Part shown: positions 16,958 through 25,281 of the stretch, in pieces | Numbering within the stretch: position 1 is the first letter of the stretch | How the letters are laid out: each line of letters begins with the position of its first letter | NCBI GenBank assembly: GCA_937883885.1 | Contig: CAKZXL010000746.1 | Span: 1-34,075 of the forward strand | Source: an uncultured Aquincola sp. | GTDB taxonomy: Bacteria > Pseudomonadota > Gammaproteobacteria > Burkholderiales > Burkholderiaceae | Direction: 5' to 3' | DNA length: 34,075 nt | Translations under genes and position numbers: made by a program | Notes under the pieces: model-generated | Seen by the model: only the letters and a program-made list of their open reading frames with translations | Told to the model about the DNA's origin: nothing | Databases searched by the model: none

Positions 16958-17965
16958 ATGCGTCGACTGCTCCAGTTCCTGCTGACGGGCTGCATGGCCG
17001 CGGCCGCCTGCCACGCCCCTGCGCAGCCGCCATTGCCGGCCGAGCCGCTGCTACGGCCCGCGGTGCTCAGCCCCCATGCGCTGCAAGGCGCGGTGCTGGC
17101 CAGCGCCCGTGCGGGCAACCGCCTGGTGGCCGTGGGCGACCGCGGCATCGTGCTGCTGTCCGACGACCAGGGCCGCAGCTTCCGGCAGGCGGCGGCGGTG
17201 CCGGTGGACCTGATGCTCACTTCGGTGAGCTTTGCCGACGATCGGCACGGCTGGGCCGTGGGCCACGGCGGCCTGGTGCTGGCCACGCAGGACGGTGGCG
17301 AACACTGGACGGTGCAGCGCCAGGACCTGCAGGCCGATCGGCCACTGTTCGCGGTGCACTTCTTCGACGCGCAACACGGCGTGGCCGTGGGCCTGTGGTC
17401 GCTGATGCTGGTCACCGATGATGGCGGCGCGCATTGGCGCAGCGTGAGCCTGCCCGCGCCACCGGGCGCCACCAAGGCCGACCTCAACCTGTTCAGCCTG
17501 TTCGCCGACGCGCAGGGTCGTGTGTTCGCGGCCGGCGAGCGGGGCATGGTGCTCACGTCCACCGACCGGGGTACCACCTGGGCCTATGCCGCCACCGGCT
17601 ACAAGGGCTCGCTGTGGACCGGGGCGGCGCTGCCCGGCGGCGTGCTGCTGGTCGGCGGCCTGCGTGGCTCGCTCTACCGCAGCGCCGACGGTGGCCGCAG
17701 CTGGGCGCGGGTGCCGGTGGACGCCCGGTCGTCCATCACCCAGATCGTGGCCGAGGGTGACCGCGTGCTGGCGGTGGGCCTGGACGGGCTGATGCTGCGC
17801 AGCGACGACGCCGGCCGCAGCTTTGCCATTGAGTGGCTGCCGGGCCGCGCCGCGCTCACCAGCCTGAGCCTGGTAGTGGGCCGCCGTCCGGTGCTGTTCT
17901 CCCGGCAGGGTCCCGTGGCGACCACATCGGTCACGGCGGCCACGGAGGCAGCGCAGGTGCGTTGA
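16958..17965 (+). CDS. YCF48/Asp-box beta-propeller, exported
   Basis: Protein of 335 residues with an N-terminal export signal. Either a signal peptidase I site after APAQ or a lipobox (AAAC, Cys18) is possible. Six Asp-box type repeats are visible, such as SDDQGRSF, TQDGGEHW, TDDGGAHW, STDRGTTW, SADGGRSW and SDDAGRSF, spaced as in a seven-bladed propeller of the YCF48/HCF136 family (PF14870). The ATG at 16958 follows the MMPL stop by five bases. In DUF1302/DUF1329 clusters this propeller is a regular partner of the MMPL transporter and probably an assembly or adaptor protein in the periplasm. Because of the frameshift upstream, a false 1,119-codon reading frame (14606-17965) fuses the transporter start to this protein; the signal peptide shows that it is a separate gene. 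Confidence 0.85.
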   Translation: MRRLLQFLLTGCMAAAACHAPAQPPLPAEPLLRPAVLSPHALQGAVLASARAGNRLVAVGDRGIVLLSDDQGRSFRQAAAVPVDLMLTSVSFADDRHGWAVGHGGLVLATQDGGEHWTVQRQDLQADRPLFAVHFFDAQHGVAVGLWSLMLVTDDGGAHWRSVSLPAPPGATKADLNLFSLFADAQGRVFAAGERGMVLTSTDRGTTWAYAATGYKGSLWTGAALPGGVLLVGGLRGSLYRSADGGRSWARVPVDARSSITQIVAEGDRVLAVGLDGLMLRSDDAGRSFAIEWLPGRAALTSLSLVVGRRPVLFSRQGPVATTSVTAATEAAQVR

Positions 17966-17999
17966 GCCTGCGGCGGCGGCCTCATGCGTCTACCATCGC

Positions 18000-18020
18000 G
18001 CCCCGTTTCGACGGGGCTTT
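18000..18020 (+). terminator. likely terminator after the envelope cluster
   Basis: GCCCCGT (18000-18006) and ACGGGGC (18011-18017) pair around a TTCG tetraloop, followed by TTT and then CCC. The U tract is short, so termination may be partial. It lies 34 bp after the YCF48 stop codon and before the cytochrome b561 start. Confidence 0.5.
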
Positions 18021-18045
18021 CCCGTTCTCCAGCTTCTTGATCGCC

Positions 18046-18624
18046 GTGAAAAATCCTGGCTCCGTCCTTCCTTCCTCCACCGCTGGCCAGCGCTACGCCG
18101 GCAGCTTGCGCGCCGTTCACTGGCTGCGTGCGCTGGTGGTGCTCGGCACCCTGTCCGCGGGCCTGTTGATGGTGAATCTGCCCGACGACATGGCCGTCAA
18201 GTTCGAGCAGCTCTATCCCAACCACAAGCAGTTCGGCGTGCTGGCGCTGCTGCTGGTGCTGCTGCAGCTGGTGCTGCGCTGGCGCCGCGGCGTGCCGGCG
18301 CTGCCGCACAGCCTGCAACCTTGGGAACGCCGGCTGTCGCACCTCACCCATGGCCTGATGTACCTGCTGCTGGTGCTGGTGCCCTTGATGGGCTACGCCA
18401 TGTCCAGCAGCTTCACGCAAAGCGACGGCGTGCCGTTCTTCTTCTTCGGCCACCTGCCCGAGCTGCTGCCCAAAAACGACGCGCGCTTCGAGGTGTTCCA
18501 GCTGCTGCACCGCTACCTGGCGTGGACGCTGCTGGCGCTGGTGGTCATGCACGTGGCCGGCGCGCTCAAGCACCGCTTCTTCGACGCCGACCCCGACAGC
18601 GACGTGCTGCGCCGCATGCTTTGA
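18046..18624 (+). CDS. cytochrome b561 (CybB-type, di-haem membrane protein)
   Basis: Membrane protein of 192 residues with four predicted helices and the histidines expected to bind two b-type haems: His25 in LRAVHW, a histidine in YPNHKQFG, those in LSHLTHGLMY, and the C-terminal pair in LLHRYL and VVMHVAGALKH. Bacterial CybB proteins move electrons from the quinone pool, and the E. coli protein has been linked to superoxide oxidation. The start is taken as the GTG at 18046; no ATG suits the family N terminus and longer readings run through the hairpin at 18000-18017. It could be a passenger gene or supply electrons to neighbouring redox enzymes; the latter is speculation. Confidence 0.85.
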   Translation: MKNPGSVLPSSTAGQRYAGSLRAVHWLRALVVLGTLSAGLLMVNLPDDMAVKFEQLYPNHKQFGVLALLLVLLQLVLRWRRGVPALPHSLQPWERRLSHLTHGLMYLLLVLVPLMGYAMSSSFTQSDGVPFFFFGHLPELLPKNDARFEVFQLLHRYLAWTLLALVVMHVAGALKHRFFDADPDSDVLRRML

Positions 18625-18652
18625 AAGGTCAGCGGCGTGCCGGCTGCCAGGG

Positions 18653-18675
18653 TGCCGATTCAGGCTACCGCTGGC
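18653..18675 (+). promoter_or_regulatory. shared promoter motif, copy C (upstream of aminotransferase)
   Basis: TGCCGATTCAGGCTACCGC starts 92 bp before the ATG at 18745. It agrees with copy B (29911) at 18 of 24 aligned positions. A CACCAT at 18689-18694 lies 18 bp after CTACCG, the same spacing as in copies A and B. Confidence 0.5.
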
Positions 18676-18744
18676 CGGCGGCGCCCGACACCATGTCGAC
18701 ACCCGGCGGCCGTTGCCGCCGTTTCCTTGATGAAGAGGTGAGAC

Positions 18745-20115
18745 ATGGTTGAAGCGCAACTGGAAGCCCTGAACTTCCCCGATGCCCCCCACATGGTGAC
18801 CGCGGCCTTTCCCGGCCCGCGTGCACAAGAAGCACTGGCCCTGTCGGCCCGCACCGAATCGATGGCGCGCGGCGGTGGCCGCATGCCGGTGGTGATGGAC
18901 CGCGCCTTCGGCGTGACTTTCAAGGACCCCGACGGCAACACCTTCATCGACCTGTCGGCCGGCGTGGGCGTGAGCAGCGTCGGCCGGTGCCACCCCAAGG
19001 TGGTGGCGGCGATGCGCCAGCAGTCGGAGTCGCTGATGCACTCGATGGAGGTCAACAGCACCCGCCGCACCGAACTGGCCGCCAAGATCTCCGAGATCAT
19101 GCCCGAGGGGCTGCGCGGCAACTGCATCACCTACTTCGCGCAAAGCGGGAGCGACGCACTGGAAGCCGCCGTCAAGTTCGCCAAGCGCGTGACGGGCCGC
19201 CACCAGATCATCGCGTTCCATGGCGCCTACCACGGCGTGTGGCATGCCTCCGGCTCGCTGACCACAGGCACCGCCTATCGCAAGGGTTTCGGGCCTTTCA
19301 TGGCCGGCGTGATCCATGCGCCTTACCCCTATGCCTACCGCTTTCCGTTCGACACCACGCACAAGAGCGCGGAGCAAGTGGCCGGCGAGTACGTGGACTA
19401 CCTGCTGAACACGCCGTACACCGGCGCCGACGACGTGGCCGCGGTGATCGTGGAGCCGGTGCAGGGCGAAGGCGGCTACGTGCCGCCGGCGCCCGAATTC
19501 CTGCAGCTGCTGCACAAGGCCTGCGACAAGAGCGGTGCGCTGCTGATCGTCGACGAGGTGCAGGCCGGTGCCGGCCGCACCGGCAAGATGTGGGCGGTGG
19601 AACATTCGGGCGTGAAGCCCGACATGCTGACCTTTGGCAAGGGCATGGGCGGCGACGTGCCGATGGCCGGCCTGGTGATGCGCGCCGACCTGGCCGAGAA
19701 GATTCCCGACGGCTCGGCGCCCAACACCTTCGCCGCCAACTCGGTGTCGGCCGCCGTGTCGCTGGCCAACATCGCGCTGCTGCAGGACCCCGAGCTGAAC
19801 CTGGTCGAACGGGCCCACCACCTGGGGCTGGAAGCGCAGGAACGCATCCGCGGCTTCAACAGCCCCTTCGTGGGCGAAGTGCGCGGCCGCGGGCTGATGA
19901 TCGGCATCGAGCTGGTGGAAGACCGCGCCACCAAGGAGCCCCTGAGCCGCGAGCACCTGGGTCAGCTGATGGCGTACCTCACCAGCCACGGCGTGCTGAT
20001 GATCCCCTGCGGCCGCTACACCAATGTGATGCGGGTGATGCCCTCGCTGACCATTCCGCGGCAGCTGCTGCACAAGGCGCTGGATATCTTCGGCGACGCG
20101 CTGCGGACGCTGTGA
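18745..20115 (+). CDS. class III aminotransferase (4-aminobutyrate / omega-amino acid type)
   Basis: PLP-dependent aminotransferase of 456 residues resembling the GabT/diamine transaminase branch. Seen: QSGSDALEAAVKFAKR at 133-148, HGAYHG at 159-164, EPVQGEGGY near 237-245, PLP-ring aspartate Asp270 in LLIVDEVQAGAGRTG, and Schiff-base lysine Lys299 in TFGKGMGGD. Conserved GEVRGRGLMIGIEL follows in the C-terminal part. The start is preceded by GAGGTGAG. It is a single-gene unit ending at a shared hairpin and is convergent with the eight-gene operon, whose last gene is a semialdehyde-type dehydrogenase: a transaminase and a semialdehyde dehydrogenase would complete an omega-amino acid route. 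The exact amino donor is unknown. Confidence 0.88.
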   Translation: MVEAQLEALNFPDAPHMVTAAFPGPRAQEALALSARTESMARGGGRMPVVMDRAFGVTFKDPDGNTFIDLSAGVGVSSVGRCHPKVVAAMRQQSESLMHSMEVNSTRRTELAAKISEIMPEGLRGNCITYFAQSGSDALEAAVKFAKRVTGRHQIIAFHGAYHGVWHASGSLTTGTAYRKGFGPFMAGVIHAPYPYAYRFPFDTTHKSAEQVAGEYVDYLLNTPYTGADDVAAVIVEPVQGEGGYVPPAPEFLQLLHKACDKSGALLIVDEVQAGAGRTGKMWAVEHSGVKPDMLTFGKGMGGDVPMAGLVMRADLAEKIPDGSAPNTFAANSVSAAVSLANIALLQDPELNLVERAHHLGLEAQERIRGFNSPFVGEVRGRGLMIGIELVEDRATKEPLSREHLGQLMAYLTSHGVLMIPCGRYTNVMRVMPSLTIPRQLLHKALDIFGDALRTL

Positions 20116-20121
20116 GCACAA

Positions 20122-20145
20122 GCCGGGGGCAGGGCCCCCGGCCTT
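20122..20145. terminator. bidirectional hairpin between convergent genes
   Basis: GCCGGGGGC (20122-20130) and GCCCCCGGC (20134-20142) form a perfect 9-bp stem with an AGG loop. It is followed by CTT on the plus strand. It sits between the stops of the aminotransferase (20115) and the minus-strand aldehyde dehydrogenase (20148). The stem is very stable but the T tract is short. Confidence 0.6.
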
Positions 20146-20147
20146 GA

Positions 20148-21602
20148 TCAGTTCATCTGGGTCACGAACTTGGTGACCAGGTAGGCATCGAAGGTTTCGG
20201 TGCCGCCTTCGCTGCCCATGCCGCTGTCCTTGATGCCGCCGAACGGGATCTCGGACGGGGCCATGCCGAAGTGGTTGATGTTGACCATGCCCGCTTCCAG
20301 CAGGCTGGCCAGGCGGTAGGCGTGGCGGGTGGCGCCGGTGAAGGCATAGGCGGCCAGGCCGAAGGGCAGGCTGTTGGCGATGCCGATGGCTTCGTCCAGT
20401 TCGTCGAATGGCAGCAGCGCGGCCATCGGGCCGAAGGGTTCATCGCGCATCAGGCGGCTGCCGGGCGCGGGGTTCAGCACCACCGTGGGGGCAAAGAAAT
20501 GGCCTTGGTCGCCGATGCGGCTGCCACCGGTGGCCAGCTCGCCGCCGGTGGCGCGGGCATCGTCGGCGAAGGCCTGCAACTCGGCCAGCCGGCGCTGGCT
20601 GGCCACCGGGCCCATCTGCGTGCCGGGGTCCAGGCCAGGCCCCACGCGCAGGGCCCGTGTGCGTTGCAGAAAGCGTTCGGCAAAGCGCTCGAACACCGGC
20701 CGCTGCACCAGAAAGCGGGTGGGCGACACGCACACCTGCCCGGCGTTGCGGAACTTGTAGGGCGCCAGCAGGTCGGCGGCGCGGTCCACGTCGGCATCGG
20801 CGCAGACGATCACCGGCGCATGGCCGCCCAGCTCCATCGTCGTGCGCTTCATGTGCTGGCCGGCCAGTGCTGCCAGCTGCTTGCCCACGGGCACCGAACC
20901 GGTGAAGGAGACCATGCGCACGATGGGCGACTCGATCAGGTGGCGCGACAGCGCATCGGCCGGCCCCCACACCACGTTCAGGCAGCCGGGCGGCAGGCCT
21001 GCATCGTGGAACAGGCGGGCCAGCGCCACGGTGGCGCTGGGCGCATCCGCCGGGCCCTTGAGCAGCAGCGTGCAGCCGCTGGCCAGCGCCGCCACCACCT
21101 TGCGCAAGGCCTGGTTGAACGGAAAGTTCCAGGGCGAAAAAGCGGCGCAGACGCCGATGGGTTCACGCAGCACCGTCTGCCGCACCTCGGGCAGGCGCGC
21201 CGGGATCACCCGGCCATAGATGCGGCGGCCTTCTTCGGCATGCCATTCGGCATGCTCGGCGCTGCCGGTCACCTCGGCCAGCGCTTCGGCCAGAGGCTTG
21301 CCCTGGTCGCGGGTGATGTCGCGGGCGATGTCGGGGGCCCGCTCGCGGGCCAGCGCTGCGGCGCGCCGCAGGATCTCGGAGCGTTTGAGCGGCGACTCGA
21401 ACCGCCAGCTGGCGAAGGCGCGCTGGGCCGCCGCCAGGGCGCGGTCGAGGTCGTCGGGCGTGCCCCGCGGCAGTCGGCCCAGCAGGCTGCCGTCGGCCGG
21501 GTTGAACACCGGTTGCGAGTCGCGGGGGCCGACCTCGACAAACTCGCCGTCGATGTACTGGCACAGGGTGGCGTAGGGCGCCGTGGCGTCAGGGGTGGGC
21601 AT
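20148..21602 (-). CDS. aldehyde dehydrogenase (succinate-semialdehyde dehydrogenase-like)
   Basis: NAD(P)-dependent aldehyde dehydrogenase of 484 residues and last gene of the eight-gene operon. Seen: SPWNFPFNQ at 156-164, [11 protein letters not shown] at 233-243, base Glu257 in MELGGHAPV, nucleophile Cys291 in [23 protein letters not shown], and the C-terminal [15 protein letters not shown]. These patterns are those of succinate- and glutarate-semialdehyde dehydrogenases, so an omega-carboxy aldehyde is the likely substrate. The ATG at 21602 lies five bases after the stop of the hydroxylase gene; the longer open frame reading into that gene is spurious. The convergent aminotransferase could supply the semialdehyde, an inference from neighbourhood. 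Confidence 0.9.
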   Translation of the reverse strand: MPTPDATAPYATLCQYIDGEFVEVGPRDSQPVFNPADGSLLGRLPRGTPDDLDRALAAAQRAFASWRFESPLKRSEILRRAAALARERAPDIARDITRDQGKPLAEALAEVTGSAEHAEWHAEEGRRIYGRVIPARLPEVRQTVLREPIGVCAAFSPWNFPFNQALRKVVAALASGCTLLLKGPADAPSATVALARLFHDAGLPPGCLNVVWGPADALSRHLIESPIVRMVSFTGSVPVGKQLAALAGQHMKRTTMELGGHAPVIVCADADVDRAADLLAPYKFRNAGQVCVSPTRFLVQRPVFERFAERFLQRTRALRVGPGLDPGTQMGPVASQRRLAELQAFADDARATGGELATGGSRIGDQGHFFAPTVVLNPAPGSRLMRDEPFGPMAALLPFDELDEAIGIANSLPFGLAAYAFTGATRHAYRLASLLEAGMVNINHFGMAPSEIPFGGIKDSGMGSEGGTETFDAYLVTKFVTQMN

Positions 21603-21607
21603 GGGCT

Positions 21608-23248
21608 TCAGGCCGCGAGGCGTTGCTCGGGCGCTTGCAGGTCGGTGAAGGCCGCGAACTGCCGGGTCACCTCGGGCAGGTCGGCCGGGCTGCAGTGGGC
21701 GGCGATGTAGCGGTCGGGGCGCAGCACCAGCAGCCGGCCGCCAGGGTGCGCATCCATCCAGTCGGACAGCTGGTTGTCCACGTCCTCCACGCACACGGTG
21801 CCGTGGGCGGAAGCCATGCGGGCGCCTGGCTGGTCGCCGCAGCGGGCGCGGTCCACCCGCACGAAGCGGGCGCCCAGCTGCTGCCAAAAGGCCAGTTGGT
21901 CGGGGGGCAGCGCGTCTTGCGGGTCGGTCTGCCAGCCCACCAGCGCGAACCAGGGGCCCAGCGCTTCGTCCAGCTTCACCCGCTGGCCATCCGCGTCTTC
22001 CACGTCGGGCTGTATCAGCATGCGGCCCACCATGGGGGAGCCGGGGCTGCGCACCACCACGCCCTGCTCGTAACGCGGCATCGGCTTGAAGCGCATCTGC
22101 AGCACGTAGTGGCGCAGGCCGGGCAGCCAGCGCGCCGCACTGAAGAAGCGGTCGCGCAGCCAGGCCTTGAGGCGGTTGCGCGGCATCAGCATGGCGCCGA
22201 ACAGGTCGGCCAGGTCGATCATGGCCTGTGCATGGCGGTGCCGCTCGTCGTGGTAGCTGGCCAGCACCGAGGGCTTCAACCGGCCTTGCACGATGCCGGC
22301 CAGCTTCCATCCCAGGTTGCCCGCATCGCGCAGGCCGGCGTTCAGGCCCTGGCCGATCCACGGCGGCGACAGGTGGGCCGCATCGCCGATCAGCGCCACG
22401 CGGCCGACCACGAAGCGGTCGGCCACGCGTGAATGGTGGGTGTAGGTGCGGGCACGCACGATCTCCACCGCTGCCGGATCAAGGACATAGGGCGCCAGCA
22501 GCCGCCGCACCGAAGCGGGCTCGGCGATGGCCTGCTCGTCTTCATGCGGAAAGACCATGAACTCCCAGCGGCGGTAACCATAGGGCAGGTAGATGCAGAC
22601 GTTGGGCCGCCGCGGGTCGCAGTTGAGCGCGGTGTAGGGCGCATCCAGCGGGGCATTGCGCACGTCCACCACCAGCCATTTGATGGCATGGGTGCGGCCC
22701 AGCAGCTGGGCGCCCACCCAGTCGCGCATCGGGCTGCGGCCACCATCGGCGCCCACGCAGTAGTCGCAGGCCAGGGTGTAGGCTTGGCCCTGGGCATCGC
22801 GCACCTGCAGCCGCACGCCGTGGTCGTCCTGGGTCAGGCCCAGCACCTCTTCACCCAGGCGCAATTCCACCTGCGGGTAGCGCTGCAGGCCCCGGCGCAG
22901 CGTCTTCTCGGCGATCTGCTGCATGAAGATGTTGCGGCGCCACCAGCCGTATTCGCGGGTGGAAGCGCGGATGTCGGCAAAGCAACGGCCATCGGCGCGG
23001 AACATGCGCAGCGGCACATTGGGAATCATGTCGCGCAGCAGTGGCTCGGCCAGCTGAACGGACTGGAAGAGGCGCAGCGCTTCGTCGTCCATGCCGACCG
23101 CGCGCGGGTATTCCAGGATCTGGCGCTCACGCTCGATGACCACGGTGCGCACGCCCTGCGCACCCAGCAGGTTGGCCAGCGCGATGCCGTTGGGCCCGCC
23201 GCCGACGATGACGACCGGTACACGCTGAAGCGGTGGTTGGGCGCTCAT
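21608..23248 (-). CDS. FAD-dependent aromatic hydroxylase (MhpA-like)
   Basis: Class A flavoprotein monooxygenase of 546 residues, close in length to MhpA, which hydroxylates 3-(3-hydroxyphenyl)propionate with NADH and oxygen. Seen: the FAD-binding Rossmann motif VIVGGGPNG at 13-21, the DG motif in GADGGRSPM at 166-174, the second FAD contact [18 protein letters not shown] at 288-305, and a C-terminal thioredoxin-like domain ending in [13 protein letters not shown]. The start codon overlaps the stop of the upstream hydrolase gene (ATGA). No ring-cleavage dioxygenase of the MhpB type is in the operon, although a VOC-fold protein is encoded, so the pathway is not simple phenylpropionate breakdown. 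An aromatic or heteroaromatic substrate is likely. Confidence 0.87.
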   Translation of the reverse strand: MSAQPPLQRVPVVIVGGGPNGIALANLLGAQGVRTVVIERERQILEYPRAVGMDDEALRLFQSVQLAEPLLRDMIPNVPLRMFRADGRCFADIRASTREYGWWRRNIFMQQIAEKTLRRGLQRYPQVELRLGEEVLGLTQDDHGVRLQVRDAQGQAYTLACDYCVGADGGRSPMRDWVGAQLLGRTHAIKWLVVDVRNAPLDAPYTALNCDPRRPNVCIYLPYGYRRWEFMVFPHEDEQAIAEPASVRRLLAPYVLDPAAVEIVRARTYTHHSRVADRFVVGRVALIGDAAHLSPPWIGQGLNAGLRDAGNLGWKLAGIVQGRLKPSVLASYHDERHRHAQAMIDLADLFGAMLMPRNRLKAWLRDRFFSAARWLPGLRHYVLQMRFKPMPRYEQGVVVRSPGSPMVGRMLIQPDVEDADGQRVKLDEALGPWFALVGWQTDPQDALPPDQLAFWQQLGARFVRVDRARCGDQPGARMASAHGTVCVEDVDNQLSDWMDAHPGGRLLVLRPDRYIAAHCSPADLPEVTRQFAAFTDLQAPEQRLAA

Positions 23249-24123
23249 GGCAGGCGCCGCGGCCGGGCGGCCACGTCCAGGTCGGCCAGGAAGGCGTGCA
23301 GCGGCGCCTCGAAGCCGGGCAGGTTGTCGTCGTGCACGTAGTGGCTGGCATCGGCCACCTCGGCGAGGCGGATGCAGGGGTTGCGCTGCGCCATGGCCTG
23401 TGCGGTGTCGCGTGCCAGGAAGTCGGAGCAGGCACCGCGCAACAGCAGCGTGGGCACGGTCAAGGCGTCCACATGCGGCCACAGGTCCACCAGCTGCTGC
23501 GGCGTGGCCGCCAACCGTGCGGCAGCGATGCCGGCGGCATCGTGGCGCCAGACCACGCTGCCGTCGGCATCGGCCTTCATCGAATGGCGCACGCGGGCCG
23601 ACAAGGCGGCCTCGGACACCCCGGGCCGTTGCGCACGCCAGAAGGCTTGCGCCTCGGCCCAGCCCGCAAAGCGGTCGGGCGTGGCCTGCAGCTCACGGCG
23701 GATGCGTTCGGCCCCGGCCGAGGAGGCCGAGGCGCCGGGGCCCATGTCCTCGATGACCAGGCCGTGCAGGCGCTGTGGGTTGGCTGCCGCATGGACGAAG
23801 GCGGTGGCACCGCCCATCGAGTGGCCCAGCAGGATGAAGCGGTCGAGCCGAAGCTCATCGACCAGGGCCTGCAGGTCGCGCAGGTAATGCTCGGTGAAGT
23901 AGCGGCGCTGCGGGTCCCAGTCGCTGTGGCCGCGACCGCGCTGGTCCAGCGCGATGAAGCGGTAGCGGTCGGCCAGCGGCAGCGCCACCGGCTCCCAGGT
24001 ATGGGCAAAGCTGCGCAGGCCGTGCAGCGCCACGATGGCGGGCGCGGCGATGTCGCCCCATTCCACGCAGCGCAGGTTCAGGCCTTCGCTGCGGATCCAG
24101 GTTTCACGCACGTGGGTGCTCAT
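23245..24123 (-). CDS. alpha/beta hydrolase
   Basis: Hydrolase of 292 residues with triad Ser102 in GHSMGG, Asp234 in RGACSDFL and His261 in ADASHYVHD; the oxyanion HG is at 34-35. In aromatic degradation operons such proteins cleave ring-opened C-C bonds (the MhpC type) or hydrolyse lactones and esters; the position directly before an MhpA-like hydroxylase, with coupled start and stop codons, supports a role in the same pathway. The ATG at 24123 starts the conserved region; a longer frame to 24189 runs into the preceding gene. It resembles the hydrolase at 598-1467 in general layout but shares little detailed sequence. Confidence 0.88.
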   Translation of the reverse strand: MSTHVRETWIRSEGLNLRCVEWGDIAAPAIVALHGLRSFAHTWEPVALPLADRYRFIALDQRGRGHSDWDPQRRYFTEHYLRDLQALVDELRLDRFILLGHSMGGATAFVHAAANPQRLHGLVIEDMGPGASASSAGAERIRRELQATPDRFAGWAEAQAFWRAQRPGVSEAALSARVRHSMKADADGSVVWRHDAAGIAAARLAATPQQLVDLWPHVDALTVPTLLLRGACSDFLARDTAQAMAQRNPCIRLAEVADASHYVHDDNLPGFEAPLHAFLADLDVAARPRRLP

Positions 24124-24142
24124 GGTCGGGCGGGCGCTGGCT

Positions 24143-24748
24143 TCACACCAGGCCGTCTTGGCCCTTGACGTCGCGCGCCTGCAGCCCACCCAGCCGGGCG
24201 TTCAGGCGGCCACGGGTGGCAAAGGCCCAGACGATCAGCAGCTCGTCGCGGTTGGGCGCGTCGTTGAACATCACGCTGATCGAGTCGTAGTGCGAGCGCA
24301 CGTACAGCGCGTCCTTGTGGGCCAGCGGCACGTCGAGCACGGTGCCGGGCCCGCCGCGCTTGCCGGTGGAAGGCACCCACGACTTGCCACCGCCCACGCC
24401 GTCGCGCACGGGGTTGGCGGCAGGGTTGGTGAGCAGGGCATTGCCGTGTTCGTACTCGCCGTCGATGCCCACCAGGCAGGCCTTGCCGTAGCTCTCTACG
24501 GCCTGGCCGGCGGCCGCTTCGCGGATGCGGCGGCCGAACTCGGCGCCCAGCAGCGGTGAAGGCGCGATGAAGGGCGAGAGATCGGCCTCATAGCGGCCGG
24601 CATAGGGGTTGTGGATCGCGGCGGCGATGACGATCTTGCGCAAGGGCGCGCCGTCGGCGGGCTGGCCGGTTTCGCCGGCCAGGGTGTCCTCGATCTGGAG
24701 GTACCACTTGCGGATGTGGTAGCCGTGGAAGTTGGGGGCCTGGTTCAT
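24143..24748 (-). CDS. amino acid synthesis family protein (PF06684)
   Basis: Protein of 201 residues of the PF06684 family (formerly DUF1185), recognised by RKIVIAAAIHNPYAGRYEAD and the following DLSPFIAPSPLLGAEFGRR, a GIDGEYEHGNALLTNPA segment and a DALYVRSHYDS segment. Structures from this family have a chorismate-mutase-like fold, and a role in amino acid metabolism has been suggested, but no reaction is established. It lies between the VOC gene (25 bp upstream) and the alpha/beta hydrolase (19 bp downstream). It may act on a ring-opened or amide-bearing intermediate; that is inference. Confidence 0.8.
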   Translation of the reverse strand: MNQAPNFHGYHIRKWYLQIEDTLAGETGQPADGAPLRKIVIAAAIHNPYAGRYEADLSPFIAPSPLLGAEFGRRIREAAAGQAVESYGKACLVGIDGEYEHGNALLTNPAANPVRDGVGGGKSWVPSTGKRGGPGTVLDVPLAHKDALYVRSHYDSISVMFNDAPNRDELLIVWAFATRGRLNARLGGLQARDVKGQDGLV

Positions 24749-24773
24749 GGCTTGCTCGCAGTGCGTCGGTCGG

Positions 24774-25277
24774 TCAGTCGAAAAGCGGCTGCAGCTCGAT
24801 GGGGTCGCTGGCCGCGTTGTATTGCGTCATCAGGCGCTTGCCTTCGGCGTCGTCGTGCTCGCGTTCGCAGAAGAACTCGAGCCGGTTGCCGTCGGGGTCG
24901 TTGAAGTACACGCCGATGCCGGCCTTGTGGTCGGTGATCTTCACGATGGGCACGCCGCGGCGCAGCAGCATCCCGTACAGGCGCCGCAGTTCGTCCAGGT
25001 CGCCGGCGATCTCCAGCCCGTAGTGCTGCAGGCCGATGGTGCCCAGCTCCGCCGGCGTCTGCGCCTTGATGAGGGCGATGTCATGGTGCTTCTGGCCGAA
25101 GGACATGAAGGTCCAGCGCGGCTCGCTGGCCACCTGCTCCATGCCCAGCACCTCGGCGTACCAGCGGCCGGAAGTCACCGGGTCGCGCACGTACAAGGCC
25201 ACATGGGTGCGTTGCACGCGCGGCACCGGCAGGCGCTGGCCGGGTTGCAGCGGCGGAATGTCGGGTCGTGTGGTCAT
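24774..25277 (-). CDS. VOC-family protein (glyoxalase / extradiol dioxygenase fold)
   Basis: Protein of 167 residues with the vicinal-oxygen-chelate fold. The strand RTHVALYVRDPVTSGRWYAEVLGM opens the domain with a metal-ligand histidine in THVAL, a second histidine is in LQHYGLEI, and a glutamate in NRLEFFCE could be the third ligand. Other features: YFNDPDGNRLEF near the end, typical of extradiol dioxygenase-like and glyoxalase proteins. One domain copy only, so it may be a dimer. It could be a ring-cleavage enzyme, isomerase or lyase; the presence of the full metal triad keeps a dioxygenase possible. Four bases separate it from the upstream propeller gene. Confidence 0.82.
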   Translation of the reverse strand: MTTRPDIPPLQPGQRLPVPRVQRTHVALYVRDPVTSGRWYAEVLGMEQVASEPRWTFMSFGQKHHDIALIKAQTPAELGTIGLQHYGLEIAGDLDELRRLYGMLLRRGVPIVKITDHKAGIGVYFNDPDGNRLEFFCEREHDDAEGKRLMTQYNAASDPIELQPLFD

Positions 25278-25281
25278 GGGC

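Noticed and set aside
14606..17965. A 1,119-codon open frame joining the MMPL N terminus to the YCF48 protein
   Set aside because: Between about 15030 and 16957 this frame encodes arginine/alanine-rich nonsense while the neighbouring frame encodes a clean transporter. The fusion is a by-product of the frameshift and the scarcity of stops in GC-rich DNA.
20148..22361. A 737-codon reading of the last operon gene as a fusion protein
   Set aside because: The first 250 or so codons lie over the flavin hydroxylase in another frame and show no motif. The aldehyde dehydrogenase begins normally at 21602.
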